From assembly GCF_003857055.1 (NCBI RefSeq), contig NZ_QGSZ01000209.1, forward strand, positions 1-59,945: a DNA stretch of 59,945 bases, in the 5' to 3' direction. Made by a program: the position numbers and the translations under genes. This document shows positions 38,765 through 47,945 of the stretch, piece by piece. The notes under the pieces are model-generated. The model had not been told where the DNA came from, searched no databases, and was given only the letters and a program-made list of their open reading frames with translations. Every line of letters begins with the position of its first letter. Position 1 is the first letter of the stretch. The DNA comes from Micromonospora inaquosa (GTDB lineage Bacteria > Actinomycetota > Actinomycetes > Mycobacteriales > Micromonosporaceae).

Positions 38765-39280
38765 TCACCTGGCGGGACACCGGCGGGCTGGTTGGGCGCC
38801 GTCGGACCCGACGATGGTGACCGGGGCCGGACCCCCCACCAGGCCGGCCTGGGCGGCCGCATCGGCCGCCGTGCAGATGATCTGGTCGATCGCCGTCGGC
38901 GACAACGCCCGCGTCGGACCGGTCACTCGCACCGTGAGGTCACCGAATCGACCGGTCGCGGGCGTCACCTCGATGGCCGCTGTCAACCCGGTTGGCACTT
39001 CGCTGGTCAGCCCCTGGTCGCGTTCGTTCTGCTGCGGGCCGGCGGCGAGTCGGGCAAGCGCCTCGCTCGGTGGGGTAGGGGTAGTTGGCTTGACGGGGCG
39101 CAGGACCAGCACGAGTTCGCCCTGCGCGACCAGATAGAGCCCGATGCCCTGCGCTGGCCCGCTGACCGCGGAACGACCGGTGATCACAGGGCTGGGGCGT
39201 ACCCCACAACCCGCTGCCAGCAGCGTGCCGAGCAGCAGTCCGCCGGCGAGCAGCGCGCGGCCGGTCCGCCGGCCGGTCAC
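38765..39280 (-). CDS. Lipoprotein coupled to the AfsQ2-like sensor kinase
   Basis: 171 residues with a lipobox LLAAGC. The mature part (RPSPVITGRSAV..., LYLVAQGELVLVLRP, LTAAIEVTPATG) resembles the small GerMN-like lipoproteins encoded with AfsQ- and Cse-type two-component systems in actinomycetes. Its GTG start overlaps the kinase stop by 4 nt. In such systems the lipoprotein tunes the sensor from outside the membrane; this role is inferred. Confidence 0.78.
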   Translation of the reverse strand: MTGRRTGRALLAGGLLLGTLLAAGCGVRPSPVITGRSAVSGPAQGIGLYLVAQGELVLVLRPVKPTTPTPPSEALARLAAGPQQNERDQGLTSEVPTGLTAAIEVTPATGRFGDLTVRVTGPTRALSPTAIDQIICTAADAAAQAGLVGGPAPVTIVGSDGAQPARRCPAR

Positions 39281-40734
39281 CGGGCACCTCCGGCGTCCGT
39301 TGTTCCGCGGGGCAGCCGGAGCGTGAAGACCGCGCCGCCGCCGGGCCCGTTGCCGGCGACGAGACTCCCCTGTCGCTCGCCGTGGCGGTGCAGGCGCGCG
39401 TTCTCCCAGGAGATGGCGAGGCCGAGGCCGCTGCCCTCGGAGCGGGTACGCGCGGTGTCGGCCTTGTAGAGGCGGTCGAAGACGTGCGGCAACACCTCCG
39501 GGTCCAGTCCCGGTCCCTGGTCGGCCACCTCGATGGTGATCCAGTCCGCGTCGGCGCTCAGGCGTACCGACACCGGCTCGGCACCGTGCCGGAAGGCGTT
39601 GCCGACCAGATTCGCGACGATGACGTCGAGCCGACGGGGATCGAGCCGGGCCACCACCGCGGGCGGCAGGTCCGCGTGTACCCGGTCGGCCCAGCCGCGC
39701 ATCCGCAGGGTCGCGGTCACCGCCGCGGCCACGTCCACGTCATCGAGGGCGAGCCGTGCCGTACCGGAGTCGAACCTGCTGATCTCGATGAGGTCGTTGA
39801 CCAGTTGGGTGAGGTTCTGCGTCTCCTGGCTGACCAGCCGGGCGGCTCGTCCGGCGTCCCCGGGCAGGTGGTCGGCCTCCTCGTCGAGCACGTCGGTGAC
39901 CGCCGTCATCGCGGCCAGCGGCGTACGGAGTTCGTGCGAGACGTCGGCCACGAAGCGGCGGGCGTCGGATTCCATCCGCCGCAGCTCACCGACCTGCCGC
40001 TCCAGCGTGCCCGCTGTGTCGTTGAAGGTCCGTGCCACGTCGGCCAGCTCGTCGACGCCCCGGACCGTCAGCCGGGTGCTCAGGTCGCCCTCACCGAGAC
40101 GGCGGGCCGCTCGGCCCAGGTCGCGCACGGGTCGCAGGACGCCGCGGGCGGACAGCAGGGCCAGCAGGACGGCGAGCAGCAGCGACAACCCGCCGGTCAG
40201 CCACGCCCTGGTGGCGAGTTTGTCGATGCTCTGCTGCTCCGGCACGAGATTGCGCACCGAGTAGACCTCCAGCCCGGATGGCTGGGACGTGCCGTCGGGG
40301 CGGTCGATCCTCAGTTGGGTGCCGATGAGCAGCGTGGGCTGCCCGTCCTGCGAGACACGCTGCCAGGCGATCTGGCCGTCGCCGACCTCCTGCCGCAGTT
40401 CGGGGGTGAGTGAGACGGGTGTCAGCGAGCCCTGTTCCCGCATGTCCCGGTAGATGACCACCGCGTAGCCCTCGCGGTCGGAGAGCCGCTGGGCCAACAG
40501 GTGCAGCTCGTCCTGGGTCGGCGGAAGCTGCAGGACCGGGTAGACCTTGGCGAGTTGGTCGGTCAGCGCCATCACCGCGGCGTCCTGTGCCTGCTGGAGG
40601 ATGACGGTCCGGGCCTGGAAGTAGCTGCCGCTGGCCACGACTGCCGTGGTGGTGACCCCGAGCAGCGCGAACGCCAGGAGCAGCCGGACCCGTAGGCCGG
40701 AGACCTGGGCGGCGATCGAGCGCCAGGGGGTCAC
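39277..40734 (-). CDS. Sensor histidine kinase, AfsQ2-like
   Basis: 485 residues. A membrane helix near 17-40, an extracytoplasmic sensor region to about 185, a second helix (WLTGGLSLLLAVLLALLSA, near 189-207) and a HAMP domain follow in order. The H-box is FVADVSHELRTPLAAM, with N-box NLVGNAFRHG, and G-boxes DQGPGLDP and GSGLGLAI. GTG start within a GTGA overlap with the response regulator. Together with its neighbours it forms an operon of regulator, kinase and lipoprotein. Confidence 0.94.
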   Translation of the reverse strand: MTPWRSIAAQVSGLRVRLLLAFALLGVTTTAVVASGSYFQARTVILQQAQDAAVMALTDQLAKVYPVLQLPPTQDELHLLAQRLSDREGYAVVIYRDMREQGSLTPVSLTPELRQEVGDGQIAWQRVSQDGQPTLLIGTQLRIDRPDGTSQPSGLEVYSVRNLVPEQQSIDKLATRAWLTGGLSLLLAVLLALLSARGVLRPVRDLGRAARRLGEGDLSTRLTVRGVDELADVARTFNDTAGTLERQVGELRRMESDARRFVADVSHELRTPLAAMTAVTDVLDEEADHLPGDAGRAARLVSQETQNLTQLVNDLIEISRFDSGTARLALDDVDVAAAVTATLRMRGWADRVHADLPPAVVARLDPRRLDVIVANLVGNAFRHGAEPVSVRLSADADWITIEVADQGPGLDPEVLPHVFDRLYKADTARTRSEGSGLGLAISWENARLHRHGERQGSLVAGNGPGGGAVFTLRLPRGTTDAGGAR

Positions 40735-41423
40735 AGGGGCCCGAACCGGTATCCGAAGCCACGCACGGTCTGGATGAAGACCGGCGCCGACGAATCGGCC
40801 TCGATCTTGGCGCGTACGCGCTGGACGCAGGCGTCAACGAGTCGCGAGTCGCCGAGATACCCGTGCTCCCACACGGCCTCCAGCAGTTGCTGACGGCTGA
40901 GCACCTGACCGGGCGTGTGCGAGAGTTCCAGCAGCAGCCGCAGCTCCGTCGGGGCGAGGCTGACCGGCGTCCCGTCCTTGCTGACCACCAGCGCGGCCCG
41001 GTCGATGGTCAACGCGCCGTGCTGTTCCAGGCCGGCCCGGTCGCCGCCGCGCCGCGAGTCGCCACCGGTCCGTCGCAGCACCGCCCGGATGCGTGCCTCG
41101 AGGACCCGGGCCTGCACGGGCTTGACCACGTAGTCGTCGGCGCCGGCCTCCAGGCCGGCGACCACGTCCATGTCGTCGTTGCGGGCCGTGAGCATGATGA
41201 TCGGCAGGTCACCGAGCTGCCGGATCCGACGGCAGACCTCGAACCCGTCGATCCCGGGCAGCATGAGATCGAGGACCACGACATCGGAGGGGGTCGTGCG
41301 TAGCCGCTCCAGGCCCTGCTCGCCAGTGCCCACGGCGTGCACCGTGTGACCCTGTCGGGTGAGCGCCAACTGCAGTCCGTCGCGCACCGTCTGGTGGTCT
41401 TCGATCAACAGCACCTGGGACAT
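40731..41423 (-). CDS. OmpR-family response regulator, AfsQ1-like
   Basis: 230 residues from ATG 41423. The receiver domain has IEDH at the acidic pocket (the usual second Asp is His), phospho-acceptor Asp in VVLDLMLPG near residue 52, Thr in LTARND, and Lys in YVVKPVQ. The C-terminal winged helix ends with SRLVDACVQRVRAKIE and TVRGFGYRFG. The overall wording is close to AfsQ1 of Streptomyces, a regulator of antibiotic production and nitrogen responses. It lies 13 nt after the PAP2 stop (41440-41442), both leftward, so PAP2 may be co-transcribed. Confidence 0.93.
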   Translation of the reverse strand: MSQVLLIEDHQTVRDGLQLALTRQGHTVHAVGTGEQGLERLRTTPSDVVVLDLMLPGIDGFEVCRRIRQLGDLPIIMLTARNDDMDVVAGLEAGADDYVVKPVQARVLEARIRAVLRRTGGDSRRGGDRAGLEQHGALTIDRAALVVSKDGTPVSLAPTELRLLLELSHTPGQVLSRQQLLEAVWEHGYLGDSRLVDACVQRVRAKIEADSSAPVFIQTVRGFGYRFGPL

Positions 41424-41439
41424 GTCGTCAAGTATCCCA

Positions 41440-42417
41440 TCATGAGATCTTTCGCGTTTCGGTCGACGGCAGCGACCGCGCGCGGCCCCGTGCGGAGAGC
41501 GGCACCGCGAAATCCGTCGAACGCACCAGGAACACCACAGCACCCACGAGGACCATCGTCGACGCGGCGACGGCCACGATGGCGATCAGCAACCCGCGCT
41601 GCACCGACCCGGCGAGAGGGGGCACGACCGTCACCAGTGCCCCGATCAGCACGACCAGCCCCGCCACCGCCTCGGCCAGCCCGCGCCAGAGGCCGGCACC
41701 GGCAGAACCGCCGGCCGCGTCGCGGTCGCCCGGCCAGGCCGCCAGGGCGGCCGCGGCCAGGCAGAACAGGGTCACCCCCAGCAGTACGCCACCGAGCACG
41801 TCACTGAACCGGTGCCAGCCCGCGATCATCGTGGCGGCGGCGATCACCGAGACCCCCGCCGCGCCCGGCACCGCCAGCCAACGCCGGGCCAACCGGGGCA
41901 GGACCAGCATGAACGCCAGCAGCAGTGCGGTCGCCGCCGCCACGTGACCGCTGGGGAAGCTGTTGTGGGTGGTGGAACTCTCGATCCCCAGATCCGGGCG
42001 GGGCAGTTGCTCCTTCACCGCGCTGGCCACCAGCACCGCGCAGACGACCATGCCCACGCCGACGACCCCGGCCACCAACCGGCGGCGGAGCACGCCCACC
42101 AGCAGCACCACGCCGAGCAGGGCCGCGATGAGCGTCGGGCTGCCGAAGGTGGCCAGTACCGTCTTGGCCGGGCCCACCAGCACGGTCTGCTGCTCGTACC
42201 CGCCGCCGCGCTGGGCGGGCGGCAGGAGCACCCCGTCCAGCCACTGCCCGGGATAGGTCCGCACGAAGACGGCGGCGGTGAGGGTCAGGGCGAGCAGACC
42301 GCACAGCGCGGCCGCGAGCAGTCGGAGCCCCAACGGCACCGCCGCGCGGGCGTGCGGCAGCGGTCGTGCCGAACCGGGTGTCGACCGCGCCACGGAATAC
42401 AACGATCCGATGGACAT
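41440..42417 (-). CDS. PAP2-family membrane phosphatase
   Basis: 325 residues from ATG 42417, with an in-frame GTG at 42489 as alternative start. Six to eight hydrophobic segments are seen. The three phosphatase motifs are present: KEQLPRP, FPSGH and GWHRFSD. Members dephosphorylate lipid phosphates such as undecaprenyl pyrophosphate or phosphatidic acid. Next to a racemase-ligase operon and an envelope two-component system, recycling of undecaprenyl pyrophosphate is an attractive but unproven role. Confidence 0.88.
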   Translation of the reverse strand: MSIGSLYSVARSTPGSARPLPHARAAVPLGLRLLAAALCGLLALTLTAAVFVRTYPGQWLDGVLLPPAQRGGGYEQQTVLVGPAKTVLATFGSPTLIAALLGVVLLVGVLRRRLVAGVVGVGMVVCAVLVASAVKEQLPRPDLGIESSTTHNSFPSGHVAAATALLLAFMLVLPRLARRWLAVPGAAGVSVIAAATMIAGWHRFSDVLGGVLLGVTLFCLAAAALAAWPGDRDAAGGSAGAGLWRGLAEAVAGLVVLIGALVTVVPPLAGSVQRGLLIAIVAVAASTMVLVGAVVFLVRSTDFAVPLSARGRARSLPSTETRKIS

Positions 42418-42685
42418 GCCAACATGCTCGCCCCGGCAGGTCCGTACGCCGTACTCGGATTGTCTTGGTTCTGTCACAAACACCCCCACCGCTTTCGGAA
42501 AAGCGCATGGTCGTCGGTGGGGTGGGGTGGGCCTGACGGTTCGACGAGATTCACATGCTTACATGCAACTATGTTTTACCCGGCCGAGATCAGCCACCAC
42601 TAGGGTCAGGACGCCGATCGATGTCTCAGTCGGCGTTGCGCGAAATCCATCCGGAGTGATGTGGGGAACCGGAAGGTGTTGGCAC

Positions 42686-43186
42686 ATGCAGGGATCTCCA
42701 GTCGCCAGCCTGGTCATCGGCATCGCATCCTCGCCGGCCGAGCGACGACATCTGGCCCGGCTACTCGGCGGCAGTGACGCCTTTCTGATCGTCTCGACCG
42801 TCGATCAGGCCCGAGAGTTTCTCGGGGTGGTCGAGGCGCCCGCCGTCCCGGCTCAACCGACCGGGGCAGCCCTCCCCGAGGTCACGCCGAGCCCACCGCC
42901 ACCGGACCTGGCCGTCGACTCCGACCGTCGGGTGCTGCGCTGGCGTGACCAGGAGATCGACCTGACCCGGTTGGAGCACGACGTCCTGCTCTGCCTGGTG
43001 CACGCGCCCGGCCAGGTCTGGACCTACGAGCGCCTGCACCTTGAGGTCTGGGGCAACCGGCACCTCGGCCGGGGCTCGGACATGCACTCGGTCGTCCGCC
43101 GGGTGCGCGCCAAGCTCGCTCGGCTCGACGCCGCGGCGACGATCCACTCGGTACGCGGCGTCGGCTTCCGGCTCGCCCCCGTCTGA
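42686..43186 (+). CDS. Stand-alone OmpR/PhoB-type winged-helix regulator (first of two paralogues)
   Basis: 166 residues from ATG 42686 with GGAAGG upstream; the frame is open much earlier but lacks a better start. The N-terminal part (VIGIASSPAERRHLARLLGG, FLIVSTVDQAREFL) looks like a degenerate receiver domain without a phospho-acceptor Asp. A Pro-rich linker leads to a winged helix: LTRLEHDVLLCLV, VWTYERLHLEVWG, and HSVRGVGFRLAPV. It is paralogous to the gene at 47946 and convergent with the peptidase gene. Direct repeats ACATGC at 42553 and 42561 lie in the 268-nt gap before it. Confidence 0.8.
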   Translation: MQGSPVASLVIGIASSPAERRHLARLLGGSDAFLIVSTVDQAREFLGVVEAPAVPAQPTGAALPEVTPSPPPPDLAVDSDRRVLRWRDQEIDLTRLEHDVLLCLVHAPGQVWTYERLHLEVWGNRHLGRGSDMHSVVRRVRAKLARLDAAATIHSVRGVGFRLAPV

Positions 43187-43201
43187 TCACCCCGAACGCG
43201 G

Positions 43202-43236
43202 TCCGGCCCGCCTGGTCGAGGACCAGGCGGGCCGGA
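43202..43236. terminator. Bidirectional terminator between the regulator and peptidase genes
   Basis: A perfect 16-bp stem (TCCGGCCCGCCTGGTC at 43202-43217 with 43221-43236) and a 3-nt loop lie between convergent genes. Confidence 0.85.
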
Positions 43237-43260
43237 TGTGGTGCGTCTAACGCTCGGGCG

Positions 43261-46200
43261 TCAGCACTTGATGGGCGCCAACCCGAAGTTCTCCACAGTC
43301 GGAGTGGAGGTGTCGATCCTGGTCTGACGGGTCTGCGGCTTCCAGCCGTCCTTGGCCACGATCATCGTGAGCGGGTTGTTGCGGCGGTCCACCCAGTGGG
43401 CGTACTTACCCTCGGCGTCGGTGGCGAAGGTGTACGACGTCGCCCACGAGTCGACCTGGACGACCGCACCGGTGAGCGGCGAGGTCGCGCCCTGGCAGCT
43501 GGTGCCGGTGACCGTACCCATGAGCTTGCCCCAGGTCTTCGGGGGGTTCGCGGTCATGGTCACCGCGACCGGCGCCACCGAGTACGGGGTGTTCTCGGAG
43601 ATCGCGACCGCGCCGGAGTAGGTGCCCGGCTGGTCCACGTTCGCCGTCAGACCGACGGTGACCGTGACCTTCGCGCCCGGCGCGAGGGTGACCGCCGACG
43701 TGTCGATGGTCATCCAGCTGACGTCGGCCGCCGACTCGGCGCACCCCTCGAAGCCCGGGAGCACCTCGCTGTCCGGAGCCGCGTCGAAGCTGCCGGACGA
43801 GCCGCCGATCTTGTAGAAGCCGCACGCCGCGCCGCCGCGGTACCGGGCGGTGTTGGCGTTCGGCAGGTTGGACCACGAACCGGCGGCCGGGTCGAAGGCG
43901 AAGCCGGCGTTGCTGATGGCGCCACCCTGCGAACCACCGACGACGAGGAGCTTGCCGCTGGCGACGGCGTACGAGCTGGCCCAGTTGTCGGCCGGCGCGT
44001 CGGCGACGGCGGTCCAGGTGTTGGCACCCGGGTCGAAGGCGTAGCTGGACTTCTGCGCGGTGGAACCGTCGTTGCCGCCGGTGCAGTAGAGGACGCCGTC
44101 GATCCCGCCGCAGGAGGCGAAGGCCACCGACTTCGGGTAGTTGGCCATCGTCTCCCACGTGTCGGTGGTCGGGTCGTACCGGACCACGCTGTTCGACATC
44201 GGCAGGCAGGCCGCGGTCGTGCAGCCGCCGACCGCGTACAGCTTGCCGTCGACGACGGCCTGACCGGCCGCGGCCCGTGGTGCCGGGTTGTCGGCCAGTT
44301 CGGTCCAGGTGTTGGCACCCGGGTCGTACGACCAGGTGGCGGAGTCCGGGCCGGCGTCGGCCCAACCACCGCTGACAATGATCTTGCCGTTCACCACGCC
44401 CGCGGTCAGGGCGTTGCGCGCGCCGGGGAGGTCGGCGATCGCCGTCCAGGTCTGCGCGGCCGGGTCGTAGGCGTAGTTCTTGGTGGTGGAGGCCTCACCG
44501 TTGCCGCCACCGAGCGAGTACACCTTGCCGTCCAGGTTCACCACCCGGTTGTCCATGATCGTGGCCGGGTAGTTGGCGATGTCGGTCCACGGTGCCGCGT
44601 GCGGGCCAGTCGCCGCGGCAACGGCCTTGGCCTCCTTGCCGGACGCCTTGGCGGCGAACGACGTCGGCACCGTGAGTCGCTGCTCCGGCGCGCCGCTGGA
44701 GCCGAGCACCTGCTGCCGGGTGACCTTGGAGCCGTCCGCCCGCAGGAGCTCGAACCCGTTGTCGCGCTCACCGAACTTCACCTCGACCGGCGCGCCGCCG
44801 GTGTTGGTCACCGTGAACTTCTTGCTGGTCTTGCCGTTGGGCATCTGGAGCGTCGCGCTGAGCTCCGTCGGCGTCACCGACAGCCGGCCGGCCGCGAGCT
44901 GGAAGTTCGCGGTGGTCGCCCAGTCGGCCTCGACGTCGACCTGCTTGGTCTGGCTGACGTAATTGCCGGCGGTCGCCGTGAACGGGTGCCCGCCGGTCAG
45001 CGACGAATAGATCCAGTAGAAGCCGTCGGCCAGCCCCGGGTCGTCCGGGGTCGCCACGGTGACGGCCTTCTCGGCGGGCCGGTCCTTGCTGGTGACGGTC
45101 GCCCCGTTGACGTAGCTGTCGTCGTTCTTGTCGCGGACGTTGCCCACGACCAGACCACCGTTGAGCGGCACGCAGGTGACCTGGCTGCCGATCAGGACGT
45201 TGTCGACCTCCCACCACCACTCGTACGAGGCGTCGTAGTAGTGGAACCGCACCTGCACCTGCGCCTGACCGGCGGCCTGCGGGATCGCGATCTCGGTCAG
45301 CTTCGGTCCCCGGACGTCAGTCTCCTGGCGGAGCACGTTGGTCCAGGTGGCACCGCCGTCGATGCTCAGATCGACGTCGGCGGTGTCGGCAGCCAGCTGG
45401 TTGAAGTCCTGGTTGAACCGGATGACCGGGGCCGTGACGGCGGTCAGGTCGACCACCGGGCTGACCAGGGACGTGTCCTGGCTGGCGCCCGCACCGTAGG
45501 CGTCACTGTCGATCATCGCAAAGTTGCCGCTGCCGCCGGTCAGGTTGCCCCGGCCGCCGTCGTCGGTGAACTTCCAGACCTGACCGCTGCCCGCGTTGTC
45601 CACGACGGTCCAGCCGGCCGGCGTGGTCGTGGCGTCGAAGGTCTCGTACTCACCGTCAGAGCCGAACGTGTATCCGGCGGCGGTGGTGCAGACGTCGGTG
45701 TCCACCGGAACGGCGACGTTGGCGGTGGCGTTGCCCGAGCCGACCACGACCTGCTTGGTGACGGTCTGGTAGCCCGGGTACTGCGACTCGTACTTCAGGG
45801 TGTACGTCTGCCCGGCCGGCAGCTTGATGCTGTAGCGGCCGTTCGACGGGGTGGTGTAGTCGTAGACGCCGGACACGCCAGTCACTGTCACCTTCGCGTA
45901 CAACGGCCAGCCGTGGCCGGAGCCGTCGGTGACCGCTCCGGTGACGTTGACGCTCGGCACCGCGGTGAGGGCGACGTTGAGCGTCGTGGTCGCGCCCTTG
46001 GCGACCGTTGCCGTCTTGGTGGTGCTGCCGTAACCGAACGCCGCGACGGCGACCTGGTAGTCGCCGGTGGGGAGCTGGGTCGAGAACTTGCCGTCGGCGC
46101 CGGTGGTCAGCTCACGCTCGGACGGGCCGGTGAGCGTCAGCGTCGCGCCGGCGATCGGGGCGCCGGAGGTCGCGTCGGTGACCGTGCCGGCCAGCGTGCC

Positions 46201-47685
46201 GATGTCGCCGATGGGGGCGGCGTTGAGCAACGCGAGGGCGTCCAGTCGGCCTTCGCCGTAGACGTTGTTGTCGGCCGCCGTGCCACCACACTGGTCGTCG
46301 GCCTTGTCGATCGCGGCGCCGTTGAGCAGCGCGCGGGTCGCGTTGACGTCACCGACCAGCGACGGCGCCGCCGAGTACAGCAGCGCGATCGCGCCGGCGA
46401 GGTGCGGTGCGGCCATCGAGGTGCCGCTGATGCTGCCGTAGGCGCTGCCCGGGATGCTCGACCGGACGTTCACGCCCGGCGCCGAGATGTTGGGCTTGAT
46501 CTCGCCGTTCTGACCGACACCGCGGGCGGAGAAGCCGGCGACGTTGTTGTTGATGTCGTACGCGCCGGTCGAGTAGTTGCTGGCGAGGCTGCCCGGCGAG
46601 CCGCTGGTCTGGCAGGCTGGCCCGCTGTTGCCGTTGGACCAGACGCCGAAGATCCCGGACGCGGCCCAGGCGTCCGTCACGTCCTCCATGAACGGCTCGT
46701 TGGACGGGTCCCGGGTGCCCCACGAGTTGTTGATGATGTTCGGTCGCTTGCTCGCGTCCGCGTTCTGACCGTTGAGGTCCAGCGGCTCGAGCATCCACTG
46801 ACCGGATTCGATCAGAGCGGCGTCACTGGGGCAGCACCCGTTCGCCGCGATCCACTTGACCCCGGGGGCGACACCGATCTGGTTCGCGCCGTCGGAGCCG
46901 GCCATGGTGCCCATCGTGTGCGTACCGTGGCCATCGCCGTCGCAGGGGGCGGTCGCGCAGGCTCCGGTGGCGGCGGCGGCGTTGAACCAGTTGTAGTTGT
47001 GGTCGAACGTCCCGTCACCGTTGTTGCCGCGGTAGGAGTTCACCAGCGCCGGGTGGTCGAACTGCACACCGGTGTCGATGTTCGCGATGGTGATGCCCTC
47101 GCCCTTGACGCCGTACTGGGACCAGACGTCGTCGGCGTTGATGTTGGCGACGCCCCACTCCAGGGCGTTCACTGTCTTCTCGTCGGTGCCCTTGGTCGTC
47201 TCCGGCACCTTGTACGCGACCGGGGCGTAGAGGCCCTCGACCTCCGAGTGCCCGGCGAACTTCTGGGCCATCGCCAGCGAACCGCTGTTCACCTTGATGG
47301 CGTTGGTGGCCCAGAAGGTCTGGTACTTCGTGCCCGAGCTGTCGAGGTCGGCTCGGATCTTGCCCTGGCTCGCCGCGGCGGTCTTGCGCAGCGCTTCCGC
47401 CACCGCCGTTCCCCGCTTCGACCAGTCCTTGATGGCGCTGGCCTTGCTCAGGTCCGCCCGGTCCTTGAACCGGATCCAGAAGTCCCCTTCACTCTTGGCC
47501 TGGAGCTGCTTGGCGAGTTCGGGTCGGATCTTGTCGCCGGTCTGGGCGCCCGCCCCCATCGCACCGCCCGGCGCGGCCTGCGCGCCCGAGCCGATGGTGG
47601 CCAGGCATGTCGCGGCGAGGATCGTCGCCGCTCCGGCGCTCACCAGCGATCTGGCTGCGCGCCGCCATTGTGGACGTCTGAACAT
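43261..47685 (-). CDS. Giant secreted subtilisin-like (S8) serine peptidase with Kelch propeller
   Basis: 1,474 residues; GGGAGG precedes the ATG. Signal peptide to about residue 37, then an inhibitor-like propeptide (about 50-170). The S8 domain has Asp204 (NIDTG), His253 (DGHGTH), Asn353 (SNGNSG) and Ser423 (GTSMAAPH). After it come at least two carboxypeptidase-regulatory/Ig-like beta domains, a MAM- or jelly-roll-like segment, another beta domain, and six Kelch repeats in about residues 1040-1330 (DGKVYSLGGG, NGKIIVSGGW, DGKLYAVGGC and so on). A last beta domain ends in Cys. The layout resembles bacillopeptidase F-like enzymes with an added adhesive propeller. It acts outside the cell on proteins; the role of the propeller is unknown. 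Flanked by two paralogous regulators. Confidence 0.93.
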   Translation of the reverse strand: MFRRPQWRRAARSLVSAGAATILAATCLATIGSGAQAAPGGAMGAGAQTGDKIRPELAKQLQAKSEGDFWIRFKDRADLSKASAIKDWSKRGTAVAEALRKTAAASQGKIRADLDSSGTKYQTFWATNAIKVNSGSLAMAQKFAGHSEVEGLYAPVAYKVPETTKGTDEKTVNALEWGVANINADDVWSQYGVKGEGITIANIDTGVQFDHPALVNSYRGNNGDGTFDHNYNWFNAAAATGACATAPCDGDGHGTHTMGTMAGSDGANQIGVAPGVKWIAANGCCPSDAALIESGQWMLEPLDLNGQNADASKRPNIINNSWGTRDPSNEPFMEDVTDAWAASGIFGVWSNGNSGPACQTSGSPGSLASNYSTGAYDINNNVAGFSARGVGQNGEIKPNISAPGVNVRSSIPGSAYGSISGTSMAAPHLAGAIALLYSAAPSLVGDVNATRALLNGAAIDKADDQCGGTAADNNVYGEGRLDALALLNAAPIGDIGTLAGTVTDATSGAPIAGATLTLTGPSERELTTGADGKFSTQLPTGDYQVAVAAFGYGSTTKTATVAKGATTTLNVALTAVPSVNVTGAVTDGSGHGWPLYAKVTVTGVSGVYDYTTPSNGRYSIKLPAGQTYTLKYESQYPGYQTVTKQVVVGSGNATANVAVPVDTDVCTTAAGYTFGSDGEYETFDATTTPAGWTVVDNAGSGQVWKFTDDGGRGNLTGGSGNFAMIDSDAYGAGASQDTSLVSPVVDLTAVTAPVIRFNQDFNQLAADTADVDLSIDGGATWTNVLRQETDVRGPKLTEIAIPQAAGQAQVQVRFHYYDASYEWWWEVDNVLIGSQVTCVPLNGGLVVGNVRDKNDDSYVNGATVTSKDRPAEKAVTVATPDDPGLADGFYWIYSSLTGGHPFTATAGNYVSQTKQVDVEADWATTANFQLAAGRLSVTPTELSATLQMPNGKTSKKFTVTNTGGAPVEVKFGERDNGFELLRADGSKVTRQQVLGSSGAPEQRLTVPTSFAAKASGKEAKAVAAATGPHAAPWTDIANYPATIMDNRVVNLDGKVYSLGGGNGEASTTKNYAYDPAAQTWTAIADLPGARNALTAGVVNGKIIVSGGWADAGPDSATWSYDPGANTWTELADNPAPRAAAGQAVVDGKLYAVGGCTTAACLPMSNSVVRYDPTTDTWETMANYPKSVAFASCGGIDGVLYCTGGNDGSTAQKSSYAFDPGANTWTAVADAPADNWASSYAVASGKLLVVGGSQGGAISNAGFAFDPAAGSWSNLPNANTARYRGGAACGFYKIGGSSGSFDAAPDSEVLPGFEGCAESAADVSWMTIDTSAVTLAPGAKVTVTVGLTANVDQPGTYSGAVAISENTPYSVAPVAVTMTANPPKTWGKLMGTVTGTSCQGATSPLTGAVVQVDSWATSYTFATDAEGKYAHWVDRRNNPLTMIVAKDGWKPQTRQTRIDTSTPTVENFGLAPIKC

Positions 47686-47807
47686 AGGTGCTGCCTCCCT
47701 CAGAACGACCCAGGGTGTAGTGGGCCATGGTGGACCTCCCCATGCACCGCGCGGGTCACGCCGGTTGCCCGAGTGGACACTATGATCGAGAAGAACGGAC
47801 GATCAAG

Positions 47808-47841
47808 AACTTGCCGTGAGCAACTTGTCGCTAAGAGTTGC
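47808..47841. promoter_or_regulatory. Operator-like repeats between the peptidase and the second winged-helix gene
   Basis: AACTTG occurs at 47808 and 47822, 14 nt apart. GCAACT (47820-47825) and AGTTGC (47836-47841) form an inverted repeat. The site lies about midway between the two divergent starts (47685 and 47946), so a regulator bound here could act on both. Confidence 0.35.
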
Positions 47842-47945
47842 CCTGGCTGGCGGCGCGCTTGCCAATCATTGTCAGGACCGTGACGAGAGCTGGGCAGGGA
47901 TGCCCATCGATCCCGGGTGGTGCGGTGGCCAAGGACGAGGCAACG

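Noticed and set aside
35446..41423. A complete vancomycin-resistance cluster (vanRS with vanHAX or vanXY-T)
   Set aside because: There is no VanX, VanY or VanH, the ligase carries the Tyr expected of D-Ala-D-Ala ligases, and the two-component system is AfsQ-like rather than VanRS-like. Only the weaker split-VanT idea is kept.
43396..47883. A very long open frame on the plus strand opposite the S8 peptidase gene
   Set aside because: Its product is low-complexity Arg/Gly/Val/Asp with no recognisable domain; in GC-rich DNA the strand opposite a real gene often stays open. The peptidase on the other strand has clear catalytic motifs and a signal peptide.
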